Assembly (NCBI RefSeq): GCF_022829465.1
Contig: NZ_JAKSXZ010000108.1
Span: 62,001-126,000 of the forward strand
From: Methylobacterium sp. J-067
GTDB taxonomy: Bacteria > Pseudomonadota > Alphaproteobacteria > Rhizobiales > Beijerinckiaceae
Length of the DNA: 64,000 nt
Direction of reading: 5' to 3'
Numbering within the stretch: the first letter of the stretch is position 1; the number at the start of each line of letters is the position of its first letter. A program made the translations under genes and the position numbers. Shown piece by piece: positions 1-10,267 of the stretch. The notes beneath the pieces were generated by a model. That model was given only the letters and a program-made list of their open reading frames with translations, had not been told where the DNA came from and made no database searches.

Positions 1-1226
1 GCGCCCATCGTGGCCAGCGCGTTGTCGAGGAGCAGCGTGTTGGCGACGTAGGTGCGGTAGTTCCGGGCGAACCAGATCTTGTACATCCCGTTGTCGAGGC
101 AGACGATTCCGTCCTCCGGGATCACCTGGCGCACATCGTGGACGAGGCGTTGCGGCGTCACCGGGAACCGGTCCTCGGTGGCCCGGTCGGAGATGTGGCT
201 GAGGATGTGCTCGCGCAGGTGCAGGAGCGCGCCCGCGTTGGGGAGCTTGCCCTCCAGCTCGTCGGCGAGCAGCTTCAGGGTCGGGCCGAGGTCACCCACC
301 ACCTCCGCGTCGGGGTAGTACACCTCCTCCACGTTGGCTGGCACGTAGCCGATATGGACGACCTTCTGGTCCTTCTGGCCCATGAAGAAGGGCGGCTTCT
401 CGATCGTGTCGTGGCCGATGGCGATGATCAGGTCGGCCCGGTCGATGGCCTCGTGGACGTAGTCGCGCTCGGAGAGGGCGGCCGTGCCCATGTAGAGCTG
501 CGTGCCGCCCGCAACGGTGCCCTTGCCCATCTGCGTGGTGAAGAACGGGATCTGCGTCCGGTGGACGAAGCCGCCGAGCTCGCCCGTGGCGCGGGGCCGG
601 CTCGCGGCGGCGCCGAGCATGATGAGCGGGCGCTCGGCCTGGAGGATCAGTTCGGCCGCGCGGGCGATGGCCTTCGGATGGGCCACCGGGATGTCGATCG
701 GGTGCGAGGGTACGAGGCTCGCCTCGGCCTGCTCGGACGCGATGTCCTCCGGCAGTTCGAGCAGGACCGGGCCGGGCCGCTCCTCCATGGCGACGCGGAA
801 GGCGTCGCGCACGATGGTCGGGATCGAGGAGGCCGAGACGATCTGCCGGGCCATCTTGGTGATCGGCTTCATCGAGCTGATCACGTCCACGATCTGGAAC
901 TTGGCCTGCCGCGAGGACAGGATGCCCTTCTGGCCGGTGATGATGATCATCGGCATGGCGCCGAGATGGGCGTAGGCCGCGCCCGTCGAGAAGTTGAGCG
1001 CCCCCGGGCCGAGGGTCGAGAGGCACACGCCGGGACGGCCGGTGAGGCGCCCGTGGGTCGCGGCCATGAAGGCGGCGGCCTGCTCGTGGCGCGTCAGCAC
1101 CAGTTGGATCTTCGAGGTCCGCAGGGCCTCGACCACGTCGAGATTCTCCTCGCCGGGAATGCCGAAGATGCGATCGACACCCTCGTTCTCCAGGGCTGCG
1201 ACGAGAAGGTCTGATCCTTTGGGCAT
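1..1226 (-). CDS. Acetolactate synthase large subunit-like ThDP enzyme (3' end outside window)
   Basis: Reads MPKGSDLLVAALENEGVDRI and continues without a stop to the left window edge, so about 408 residues are present and the C-terminus is missing. The N-terminal ThDP Pyr domain is clear: FGIPGEEN, then RHEQAA with the cofactor-activating glutamate at residue 48, then a GPGALN stretch. A central domain follows, and DNGMYKIWFARNY marks the beginning of the ThDP PP domain. The family condenses two pyruvates to acetolactate, or acts on related 2-oxo acids. The GIPGEEN type resembles stand-alone acetolactate synthases rather than the FAD-dependent IlvB with its IlvN partner, and no small subunit is adjacent. 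A LysR gene lies upstream on the same strand. Exact substrate is inferred; glyoxylate carboligase or another decarboxylase is less likely. Confidence 0.85.
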   Translation of the reverse strand, partial: MPKGSDLLVAALENEGVDRIFGIPGEENLDVVEALRTSKIQLVLTRHEQAAAFMAATHGRLTGRPGVCLSTLGPGALNFSTGAAYAHLGAMPMIIITGQKGILSSRQAKFQIVDVISSMKPITKMARQIVSASSIPTIVRDAFRVAMEERPGPVLLELPEDIASEQAEASLVPSHPIDIPVAHPKAIARAAELILQAERPLIMLGAAASRPRATGELGGFVHRTQIPFFTTQMGKGTVAGGTQLYMGTAALSERDYVHEAIDRADLIIAIGHDTIEKPPFFMGQKDQKVVHIGYVPANVEEVYYPDAEVVGDLGPTLKLLADELEGKLPNAGALLHLREHILSHISDRATEDRFPVTPQRLVHDVRQVIPEDGIVCLDNGMYKIWFARNYRTYVANTLLLDNALATMG

Positions 1227-1424
1227 CGTATTGTCCGCTGAGGTGACGAGGGGGCGGAACGGAAGCGTTCGGCTGAGGTGCGGGACCGCCCGTCGCCACG
1301 GCGGCCCGCCCACGGGGTTCGTTCGGGACGACGAGATCCGTCCCTGCTCGCCCCGGTTAGAGGATTCCCATACCCGCCCGGTCAAGGCCGGGAGCCGTTC
1401 ACAAGTCACAGATGACGCCGGTTC

Positions 1425-2360
1425 TCATTCCAGGGCTGTTGGACTGTCCCCGGACAACTGAACGAGCAGGTTTCGCAACCAGCGATGGGCTGGATCCCGG
1501 TCGTATGAGGCATGCCAGAGCATGGAGACAGTGACCTCATCGAGAGGGACCGGCACCGGGCTCACGCTGAGCCCCAGCGAGCCGGCAAAGAAGGTCGCGA
1601 GCCGCGCGTGCATCGTCGCGATCAGGGGCGCCGCCCGCACGAGGGAGGGCACCACGAGGAAGCGCGGCGTCGTCACGGCGAGTTCCCGCGAGCGCCCGAT
1701 CAACGCCAGCGCATCGTCCACCACCCCGTGCGCGGTCTCGCGCAGGGAGGTCAGGACGTGGGGGAACCGGAGGTAATCGTTCAGGCTGATCGGCGCTTCG
1801 ACCCCGACGAGGTCCGCGTTGAACAGCACCACGTAGCTGTCGCGGTAGAGCAGGCGCTGCTTGTGGTGGACCTGCCCCCGCGTGAAGAAACCGAGGGCGA
1901 GGTCGACCCGGTCGGCGTCGAGTTCGTCGAGGATGCGCACCGCCTCCACCGAGCGCAGCAGCAGCCGGATGCCGGGCGCATGGGTGCGCAGATGCGCCAC
2001 GAGGCGTGGCCCGAGCAGGATTTCGAGACTGTCCGGCAGGCTGACGATGAAGGTCCGCTCCACCGTCGCCGGATCGAACTGCTCCTCCCGGTGAACCAGC
2101 GCCTGGACCCCGCGCAGCACCCCGCGCAGGGGCTCGGCCAGGGCGAGCGCGCGGGGCGTCGGGCGCATCCCGTCCGGGGCGCGGGTCAAGAGCTCGTCGT
2201 CGAACAGCCGGCGCAGGCGGGCGAGGCTCGCGCTCATGGCCGATTGGCCGATGCCGATCCGCGCGGCGGCCCGCGTGACGCTGCACTCCTGCAACAGCGC
2301 GTCGAGGGCGACGAGCAGGTTGAGGTCGAGCCGGGCGAGATCGACGTGGTCGATCGCCAT
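1425..2360 (-). CDS. LysR-family transcriptional regulator
   Basis: This 311-residue protein has the usual LysR length. The N-terminal winged helix-turn-helix (about residues 10-68) contains LDLNLLVALDALLQECSVTRAA followed by QSAMSASLARLRRLF, the typical recognition helix. The rest is a periplasmic-binding-protein-like effector domain (about 95-300). The LDLNLLVALDAL start and overall character resemble the NodD/PnbR-like subgroup, though the ligand cannot be read from sequence. The downstream neighbour on the same strand, 198 bases away, is the acetolactate-synthase-like gene, so regulation of that gene is a reasonable inference. Start ATG at 2360. Confidence 0.93.
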   Translation of the reverse strand: MAIDHVDLARLDLNLLVALDALLQECSVTRAAARIGIGQSAMSASLARLRRLFDDELLTRAPDGMRPTPRALALAEPLRGVLRGVQALVHREEQFDPATVERTFIVSLPDSLEILLGPRLVAHLRTHAPGIRLLLRSVEAVRILDELDADRVDLALGFFTRGQVHHKQRLLYRDSYVVLFNADLVGVEAPISLNDYLRFPHVLTSLRETAHGVVDDALALIGRSRELAVTTPRFLVVPSLVRAAPLIATMHARLATFFAGSLGLSVSPVPVPLDEVTVSMLWHASYDRDPAHRWLRNLLVQLSGDSPTALE

Positions 2361-2394
2361 CAGCGGGGCGCCCGGTTCCGGCCGGCGCTTCGCA

Positions 2395-3129
2395 TCAGCG
2401 GGCCCCGCGTTCGCCGGGCCGCTCCGCCCCCGGCGGCTTGTAGTCGGCGGCGGGCTCGGCCCGTTGCAGGGCGACCTGCGCGGCGTGGAACCACCAGAGC
2501 GGCAGGTCGCGGTTCGAGCCCAGAAGGTCCGAGATCCAGCCCTCCTTCGGCATCATGTCGGCCCGGTCGGCGAAGAGCTTCAGCGCCCCCTCGATCCGCT
2601 CCCGCTGGGCCCGTTCGCGGATCGCCTCGCGCTCGGCCGCCGCCTGCGCGTCCGCCGCCGCGACGAGGCGCTGGGTGGCGAGGTCGTCGGCATCGAAGGC
2701 GAATTGCTGCCAGAAGGCTTCCGCCTCGCGGGCGACGTCCCGCTCTCGCTCCAGGGTCTTCAGCGCGGCCTCGGTCTCGGCGCGGGCCGCGTCGGCTTTG
2801 CGGGCGCGCTCCAGCATCCGGTTGTTGGCTTCGAGCAATTCGCGCTCCCGCTCCGCCGCGATCCGTTGGCGGCGCAGGACGCGCAACTCCTCCTCCATCT
2901 CGCCGCGCAACTGGTCGCCGCGCTCAAGGCCCGCGATGAAGTCCTTCAGCGGTCCGTCGAGCAGGGCTTCGGCGCGGGCGCGATAACGCTCGCGCAGGCC
3001 CGGATGCTCGCCGTCCAGCCGGTCCCCCTCCCAATCGGGCGCCCCCGCGAGGCCGCTCCCGTCGTGCTCATAGAGGCGACGGGCGATGGCCTCGCACAGG
3101 GGCGACAGACCGGCAGCGGGCGTACTCAT
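2395..3129 (-). CDS. Coiled-coil protein of unknown function
   Basis: I do not recognise this 244-residue protein. The start is set at MSTPAAGLSPL; an in-frame extension of 16 residues upstream is arginine-rich and looks non-coding. A short N-terminal part is followed by a long, strongly charged region (about residues 60-190) rich in Glu, Arg, Ala and Gln with heptad-like spacing, predicted as coiled coil. The tail contains GWISDLLGSNRDLPLWWFHAAQ and a Pro-rich end. There is no signal peptide or membrane segment. It lies 34 bases upstream of the LysR gene and 90 bases downstream of the GMC oxidoreductase gene, all on the minus strand. Confidence 0.7.
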   Translation of the reverse strand: MSTPAAGLSPLCEAIARRLYEHDGSGLAGAPDWEGDRLDGEHPGLRERYRARAEALLDGPLKDFIAGLERGDQLRGEMEEELRVLRRQRIAAERERELLEANNRMLERARKADAARAETEAALKTLERERDVAREAEAFWQQFAFDADDLATQRLVAAADAQAAAEREAIRERAQRERIEGALKLFADRADMMPKEGWISDLLGSNRDLPLWWFHAAQVALQRAEPAADYKPPGAERPGERGAR

Positions 3130-3219
3130 GACTCGACTCGCTTGGCTCCGCCGATGGCAACGCCGGTCCCGCGCCATCGATGCAGGATTCGCTCCGCGAC
3201 GAGGATGCCCTCGCCCGCC

Positions 3220-4863
3220 TCACGCGGGAAGGGGTTCGCTGGACTCCGTGTGGTCGAAAAGACGGGGCGCGGGGATCTCGTCACGGGCGCCCAGGCGCGC
3301 GATGAGCCGGTCGGCCACCCGCAGGGCGTTGGCGATGATCGTCAGCGTCGGGTTCACCGCCCCGATCGACGGGAAGAAGCTCGCATCCGTCACGTACAGG
3401 TTGTCGAGCCCGTGGGCCTTGCAGTCCCGGTCGAGGACGGAGGTCGCCGGATCGGTGCCGAAGCGCAGCGTCCCGGCCTGGTGGGCGGTGCCGCCGATGG
3501 GCACGTCCTTGCCGAGATAGAGCGAGCGGTCGAACAGGTGCGGGTGGATGTGGGTCTTGTCGCACAGCTCCTGCAGCTTGCGGCGCAGGCGCTTGTGCGC
3601 CTCCGCGTTGGTTTCGGTGAGGTCGAGATGGACCTTGCCGCCCTTGTAGAAGATGCGGTTCTCCGCCTTCGGAATGTCCTCGGTGGTCAGCCAGAAATCA
3701 ACGGAGTGCTTGGCGATCCAATCGAACGGCTTCTCAGGAAACCATTGCAGGAAGCCCGGCAGACCTTCGCCGTGAACCTGTGCCCCGTCCGACTTGCCGA
3801 CCATCTGGATATGGCCGAGGGGGAACTCCCAATTGTCCTTCGGGTCCGGGTCGCCGAAGTAGAAATCGTTGACGCCGAGCGTCTTCTGGAAGCGCGTCGG
3901 GTTGGGGATCTTGGAGATCGCCAGCACCGTCGAGTTGTTGTGGCGCATGTAGTTGCGCCCGACCTGCCCCGAGGCGTTGGCGAGCCCGTCCGGATGCTTG
4001 TCCGTCGCGGAGCGTAGCATCAGCAGCGCCGAGGAGAGAGCGCCGCAGGCGACGACCACGAGGTCGGCGCTGGCTGAGAAGGGCTTGCCGTCGCAGGTGC
4101 CCTCAATGCCGGTCACGCTGTGGCCCGCCGCGTCGGTGACGAGGCGCTCGACATAGGTCCGCGTCGAGAGGGTGAGGTTCGGGCAGTCGCGCAGCGCCGG
4201 ATCGACGCACATCACCTGCGCGTCCGACTTGCCGTTGGTGGGGCAGGGGAAGCCGTCGAACGACTCGCACTTGATGCAGGGCGAGGTCGAGAGCGGCTGG
4301 CCGTCACGCTCCTGGAGGCGCACCCCCACCGGTAGGTGGAACGGGTGATGGCCCTCGCGCTTCAGGTCCTCGGAGAGTTGCTCGATGCGCGGCTCGTGGG
4401 TGACGGGCGGATGCGCGTAGGGCTTCTTGGCCCAGGGCTCCGTCGGGTCCTCGCCGCGCAAGCCGTGGACGTGGAACAGTTCCTCGGCCGCCTGATAATA
4501 CGGCTCGAACTCGTCGTAGCCGACCGGCCATGCGGGCGAGAGACCGTCCTGATGGTGGATCTCGCCGAAATCCTTCTCGCGCAGGCGAAACAAGATCGAG
4601 CCGTAGAACTTCGAGTTGCCGCCGACATAGTAGTGCAGGCCGGGATGGAAGCTTTTTCCCTCCGAGGAATACCACGTCTCCTTGGCCTGATAGTACCCAT
4701 CGACGATCACCGCCTGGCTGTCCCAGTTGCGCGGCTCCCGGCGCAGGTAGTCCCCGCGCTCCACCAGCAGGATGCGCTTGCCGGTCTGGGCGAGGCGCCA
4801 GGCCATCGTCCCACCGCCGGGGCCCGAGCCGATGATGATGACGTCGTAGCGTTCGCCCTGCAT
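3220..4863 (-). CDS. GMC-family FAD-dependent oxidoreductase
   Basis: A 547-residue flavoprotein starting MQGERYDVIIIGSGPGGGT, which is the dinucleotide-binding GxGxxG fold at the extreme N-terminus. This placement is why the ATG at 4863 is preferred over an upstream in-frame start at 4992. The C-terminal GMC signature is clear: GGTAHQAGTLRFGTDP, then NLYVTDASFFPSIGAVNPTL. A central Cys cluster (CIKCESFDGFPC) is typical of the glucose/choline/long-chain alcohol branch. These enzymes oxidise alcohol or sugar groups with FAD; the substrate is not predictable here. No Tat or Sec signal is seen, so it is probably cytoplasmic or peripheral. It is divergent from the histidine kinase gene across a 179-base intergenic region. 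Confidence 0.92.
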   Translation of the reverse strand: MQGERYDVIIIGSGPGGGTMAWRLAQTGKRILLVERGDYLRREPRNWDSQAVIVDGYYQAKETWYSSEGKSFHPGLHYYVGGNSKFYGSILFRLREKDFGEIHHQDGLSPAWPVGYDEFEPYYQAAEELFHVHGLRGEDPTEPWAKKPYAHPPVTHEPRIEQLSEDLKREGHHPFHLPVGVRLQERDGQPLSTSPCIKCESFDGFPCPTNGKSDAQVMCVDPALRDCPNLTLSTRTYVERLVTDAAGHSVTGIEGTCDGKPFSASADLVVVACGALSSALLMLRSATDKHPDGLANASGQVGRNYMRHNNSTVLAISKIPNPTRFQKTLGVNDFYFGDPDPKDNWEFPLGHIQMVGKSDGAQVHGEGLPGFLQWFPEKPFDWIAKHSVDFWLTTEDIPKAENRIFYKGGKVHLDLTETNAEAHKRLRRKLQELCDKTHIHPHLFDRSLYLGKDVPIGGTAHQAGTLRFGTDPATSVLDRDCKAHGLDNLYVTDASFFPSIGAVNPTLTIIANALRVADRLIARLGARDEIPAPRLFDHTESSEPLPA

Positions 4864-5042
4864 CCAAGTCTCCGCTGGATCCGTTCCGCGCAGCCAACGC
4901 CCAAGGCGCCGCCTGGATCGGGCGCCCGCTTCAAATTCCCCCGCGACGTGTATCCACAGCAACCAGTGGTTAAGTGCTTTTCCTGACGTCACCTTCAGGT
5001 TCGTTTGCGAACGTCCCCGCTCGACCCGGCGCGGAGACGTTC

Positions 5043-7061
<2,019 letters not shown>

Positions 7062-7068
7062 GGGCGGT

Positions 7069-7254
7069 TCACTCGTCGTCCGACAGGGGGCGGCGCGGCT
7101 CCGGCTGCGCCTCCTCCTCGTCGTCCTCGACGGGGACCGCGTAGCGCTCGTTGAACCAGCGGCCGAGATCGACGTCGGCGCAGCGCTGCGAGCAGAACGG
7201 GCTGAATTCGGGTACCGCCGGCTTGCGGCAGATCGGGCAGGGCGCGCCTCTCAC
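7069..7254 (-). CDS. yacG: DNA gyrase inhibitor YacG-type zinc protein
   Basis: A 61-residue protein with the complete YacG zinc-binding pattern: CPICRKP near the N-terminus and [15 protein letters not shown], giving a CxxC...CxxxC site, followed by NERYAVP and an acidic tail (DDEEE). YacG binds gyrase GyrB and limits its activity. The start is a GTG at 7254 that overlaps the TGA of the upstream maf gene (GTGA), so the pair is translationally coupled. The maf-yacG pairing is common in alphaproteobacteria. Its stop lies 7 bases from the convergent kinase gene. Confidence 0.93.
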   Translation of the reverse strand: MRGAPCPICRKPAVPEFSPFCSQRCADVDLGRWFNERYAVPVEDDEEEAQPEPRRPLSDDE

Positions 7255-7901
7255 GCCGCCCCCCCCCAGGCCGCGCGGACGGGATAGCCCTCGCCGTCGA
7301 GCAGGCTCAGCGTCTCGTAGAGCGGCAGGCCGACCACGGCGCTATAGGAGCCCACGAGCTTGACCACGAAGGCGCCCGCGATCCCCTGGATCGCGTAGCC
7401 GCCGGCCTTGCCGCGCCACTCGCCGGAATCGAGATAGCCCTGGATGTCGCGGCCGGAGAGGCGCTTGAAGCGCACCCGCGTCTCGATCACCCGTTCGCGC
7501 CGCCCCTTGGGCGAGAGCAGGCACACCGCCGTGTAAACGCGGTGCTGCCGCCCCGAGAGCAGGCGCAGGCAATCGGCCGCCTCGTCAGGCAATTCGGCCT
7601 TGGGCAGCACCCGCCGGCCCACCGCCACCACCGTGTCGGCGGCCAGCAGCCATGTCGGCGTCGCGTCCTGTGCCCCGTGCAGGGCCGCTTCCGCCGCGGC
7701 GAGCTTCGAGCGCGCGAGACGGCGGGCGAGATCGCGCGGCGGCTCGGATTTGCGCGGGGTCTCGTCGATGTCGGCGGGCAGGAGGGCGTCCGGCTCGATC
7801 CCCATCTGCTGCAGCAGCGCGAGCCGGCGCGGCGAGGCCGAGGCGAGGACGAGGCGTGTCGCGCGCGCCGGGGCGCCAGCGGTGTCGGGGGAGGCGTCCA
7901 T
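7251..7901 (-). CDS. maf: Maf-family nucleotide pyrophosphatase
   Basis: A 216-residue protein with Maf landmarks: [18 protein letters not shown] near the N-terminus (substrate-binding S-x-S-P-R-R), [16 protein letters not shown] with the catalytic acidic residue, and the terminal VVGLPLYE. Maf enzymes hydrolyse canonical or modified nucleoside triphosphates (dTTP/UTP or m7GTP) to monophosphates and may limit misincorporation or couple to septation. The ATG at 7901 is chosen because the conserved fold starts soon after; an upstream extension to 8015 is arginine-rich and unlikely. Its TGA overlaps the yacG start. Confidence 0.93.
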   Translation of the reverse strand: MDASPDTAGAPARATRLVLASASPRRLALLQQMGIEPDALLPADIDETPRKSEPPRDLARRLARSKLAAAEAALHGAQDATPTWLLAADTVVAVGRRVLPKAELPDEAADCLRLLSGRQHRVYTAVCLLSPKGRRERVIETRVRFKRLSGRDIQGYLDSGEWRGKAGGYAIQGIAGAFVVKLVGSYSAVVGLPLYETLSLLDGEGYPVRAAWGGAA

Positions 7902-8103
7902 GATGCTCCGGTCCGGCCGGCCCCCGCCATGGCTGTGCCGGGCCGGCCCTTTGCTGCGCGCTTGATAGGGGAAGGCGCCGATCTTGTGAACCACGCGGAC
8001 GGAGGCCCGGCTCATCTCGCTGAGCCCTCGCGAATGCCTGCCATTAACCGAGCGTTAACCACGATCGACAACAATCTCCGCTAACGAAGCGGGTTTGAAT
8101 CCG

Positions 8104-8313
8104 ATGCCCAACGTAGATCCCCGAGTTCTCCGGCCGGTCCTCGTGAACACGTCCGGCGTCGCCAACGCGGTGAGCGAACTGCGCCAGAAGGCCGGCTCCA
8201 CCGCCGAGATGTGGCGCCTCCTCACCGAGCGTTTCGTCGTCGACCTCGACGCGGTGGCGACCCTGCTGCCGTCCGAGGAGCCCGAGACGCAGTGGCTTCC
8301 GGCTCGCGCCTGA
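8104..8313 (+). CDS. Small conserved-looking protein of unknown function
   Basis: A 69-residue ORF starting at the ATG at 8104 (an in-frame TTG lies 9 bases upstream). The sequence MPNVDPRVLRPVLVNTSGVA and the following VSELRQKAGSTAEMWRLLTERFVVDL look like a compact helical protein without Cys, signal peptide or membrane segment. Codon use matches neighbouring genes. It diverges from maf and is followed 143 bases later by another small gene on the same strand. I cannot assign a function. Confidence 0.6.
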   Translation: MPNVDPRVLRPVLVNTSGVANAVSELRQKAGSTAEMWRLLTERFVVDLDAVATLLPSEEPETQWLPARA

Positions 8314-8456
8314 CGCGTTTCGACTGATTTCAAAGGTTTTGATCCGGCTGGCATGGCACATGCTTAGCCGTTTGATGGGTGGAGGCGACGTCCAGGCAAC
8401 AAGAACGCGGTCGCTCGCACGCCGGAGCATTCCGCGGACCTTTCGAACACTCGAAC

Positions 8457-8708
8457 ATGAGGTCCGTCATGCCCGAATTGTTGGCCGTTGCCCTGGTCTG
8501 TGCCGGGACGCTGATCGCGCAGGATTGCTCCCGCGACACCGCCTTCGACGTCATCGTCTCCCCCGCGCACTCGCCCATGGAGTGCCTGATGCATGCCCAG
8601 GCCATGGCCGCGCAGGCCGGTTTGCCGGGCGGCGGGGACCGCTACCTCAAGGTCGCCTGCGAGCATCGCCGCACCGACCGGGCCGTCATCACCCGGCAAG
8701 CTTCCTGA
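8457..8708 (+). CDS. Small protein of unknown function with hydrophobic N-terminus
   Basis: An 83-residue product from the ATG at 8457 (MRSVMPELLAVALVCAGTLI); a second ATG at 8469 is equally plausible. The start is hydrophobic and could be a weak signal or simply part of the fold. Three cysteines (QDCSRDTAFDV, MECLMHAQ, KVACEHRR) and the spacing C...C...C recall small uncharacterised alphaproteobacterial proteins, but I cannot name a family. It lies between the 69-residue gene and the PHB depolymerase gene. Confidence 0.6.
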   Translation: MRSVMPELLAVALVCAGTLIAQDCSRDTAFDVIVSPAHSPMECLMHAQAMAAQAGLPGGGDRYLKVACEHRRTDRAVITRQAS

Positions 8709-9000
8709 CGGGGTCCTATAGCCGGCCGAACTGACCGCTTTTTCATCGGAGGCTTGCAGTTTTCTGCCGATGAGGCGCGCTGGGCACCGGGTTTAAAGCG
8801 GAGTACGCATTAAAATTGGTGCATCGTTGCCACAGGTGAACCGTTTCGGGAGGAGACTCTCCTAAGGGGGAGTTGCCGGGGCGGCGGTCGAGGCACATCG
8901 TTGGTGGGTCATGCAGATGCATTTGCCCGTAAGGCCTGCGCCTCCGCCTCCTCTTGTCTTCGCCCGCGTGCCGGGCCGCGCACCTGCGAGCTCCCGACCG
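8709..9000. other. Intergenic region upstream of the PHB depolymerase gene
   Basis: This 292-base region holds no credible gene. It is locally AT-richer around 8790-8825 (runs such as GGTTTAAAGC and GCATTAAAATTGG), which may contain the promoter. A small perfect palindrome AGGAGACTCTCCT sits at about 8851-8863. An in-frame ATG at 8911 would extend the depolymerase by 30 residues, but that extension is Pro/Arg-rich and probably not translated. Confidence 0.45.
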
Positions 9001-10209
9001 ATGCTGTACGATGCGTTCGATCTGCAAAGCGATCTCGCCCAGCAGATGAGGGGCTGGGGCCGCCTCCTCGATTCCGCCTGGTCGCCCTGGGCGATGTGGG
9101 GCGAGCCGATCAACTGGATGTCGGCGGGCGCGCGCATGATGATGCGCACCGGCCTGACCTTCGCGCGGCCCGCCTACGGGATCGAGACCGTGATGGTCGG
9201 CAACCGCGAGGTGGCGGTCGCGGAGGAGAAGGTCGAGGTCACGCCCTTCGGCACGCTGCTGCGCTTCCGCAAGGACATCGTGACCGAGCAGCCGAAGGTG
9301 CTCGTGGTGGCGCCGCTCTCCGGCCATTTCGCGACGCTGCTGCGCGCGACCGTGCGGACCATGCTGCCCGACCACGACGTCTACATCACCGACTGGCACA
9401 ACGCCCGCGACGTGCCGCTGTCGGACGGGGTGTTCGGCTTCGACGATTACGTCGCCCACCTCGTCGGCTTCCTGCAGACGATGGGCGAAGGCTCGCACAT
9501 CGTCGCCGTCTGCCAGCCGGCGGTGCAGGCGCTCGCCGCCGCCGCCGTCATGGCCCAGACCAAGGACCCCGCCGCGCCGCGCAGCATGACGCTGATGGCC
9601 GGGCCGGTGGATTGCCGCGTGAACCCCACGGGGGTGAACGAACTCGCCACCTCGAAGCCCATCGAGTGGTTCGAGCAGAACCTGATCGCCACCGTCCCGT
9701 CCCGCCACAAGGGCGCCGGGCGGAAGGTCTATCCCGGCTTCGTGCAGGTCTCGGCCTTCATGTCGATGAACGCCAAGCGGCACATCCAGGGCCATGCCGA
9801 CCTGTTCTGGCACTTCGCCAACGGCGAGGTCGACAAGGCGACGGCCATCGAATCCTTCTACGACGAGTATTTCGCCGTCCTCGACCTCGCGGCGGATTTC
9901 TACCTGGAGACGGTCAAGACCGTGTTCCAGGACTACACGCTGGCCAAGAACGAGCTGACGTGGCGGGGCGAGGCCATCGACATGCGCGCCGTGCGCCGGA
10001 CGGCGCTGATGACGGTGGAGGGCGAGCGCGACGACATCTGCGCCCCCGGCCAGACCATGGCCGCGCACGATCTCTGCACCAGCCTGCCCCCCTACATGCG
10101 CACCCACCATCTCCAGGCGGGCGTCGGCCATTACGGGGTCTTCGCCGGGCGGAAATGGGAGAACCAGATCTACCCGCAGGTGCGCAACTTCATCCAGTCG
10201 CACGCCTGA
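9001..10209 (+). CDS. phaZ: Intracellular poly(3-hydroxybutyrate) depolymerase
   Basis: A 402-residue alpha/beta-hydrolase starting MLYDAFDLQSDLAQQM, the usual start for this family, so the ATG at 9001 is preferred over 8911. The nucleophile elbow is VCQPAVQ with Cys171 in place of the lipase Ser, a hallmark of intracellular amorphous-PHB depolymerases of the Ralstonia PhaZ type. VEGERDDICAPGQT supplies the acid region, and GVGHYGVFAGRKWENQIYP supplies the terminal histidine. The enzyme mobilises stored PHB granules in the cytoplasm to 3-hydroxybutyrate. There is no signal peptide, as expected. No phaC or phasin genes are adjacent. Confidence 0.94.
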   Translation: MLYDAFDLQSDLAQQMRGWGRLLDSAWSPWAMWGEPINWMSAGARMMMRTGLTFARPAYGIETVMVGNREVAVAEEKVEVTPFGTLLRFRKDIVTEQPKVLVVAPLSGHFATLLRATVRTMLPDHDVYITDWHNARDVPLSDGVFGFDDYVAHLVGFLQTMGEGSHIVAVCQPAVQALAAAAVMAQTKDPAAPRSMTLMAGPVDCRVNPTGVNELATSKPIEWFEQNLIATVPSRHKGAGRKVYPGFVQVSAFMSMNAKRHIQGHADLFWHFANGEVDKATAIESFYDEYFAVLDLAADFYLETVKTVFQDYTLAKNELTWRGEAIDMRAVRRTALMTVEGERDDICAPGQTMAAHDLCTSLPPYMRTHHLQAGVGHYGVFAGRKWENQIYPQVRNFIQSHA

Positions 10210-10267
10210 GCCCGCAGCGCCGATTTGACCCGGCGTCCGGCCGGGGCCACCATGCTAACCTCGGTGG

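Noticed and set aside
138..1214. Long plus-strand ORF opposite the acetolactate-synthase-like gene
   Set aside because: Composition is Arg/Asp/His-rich shadow of the high-GC antisense frame; the minus strand encodes a clear ThDP enzyme.
8085..8110. GGGTTTGAATCC resembling a tRNA T-arm
   Set aside because: Invariant C56 of the loop is replaced and no anticodon or acceptor stem can be folded around it.
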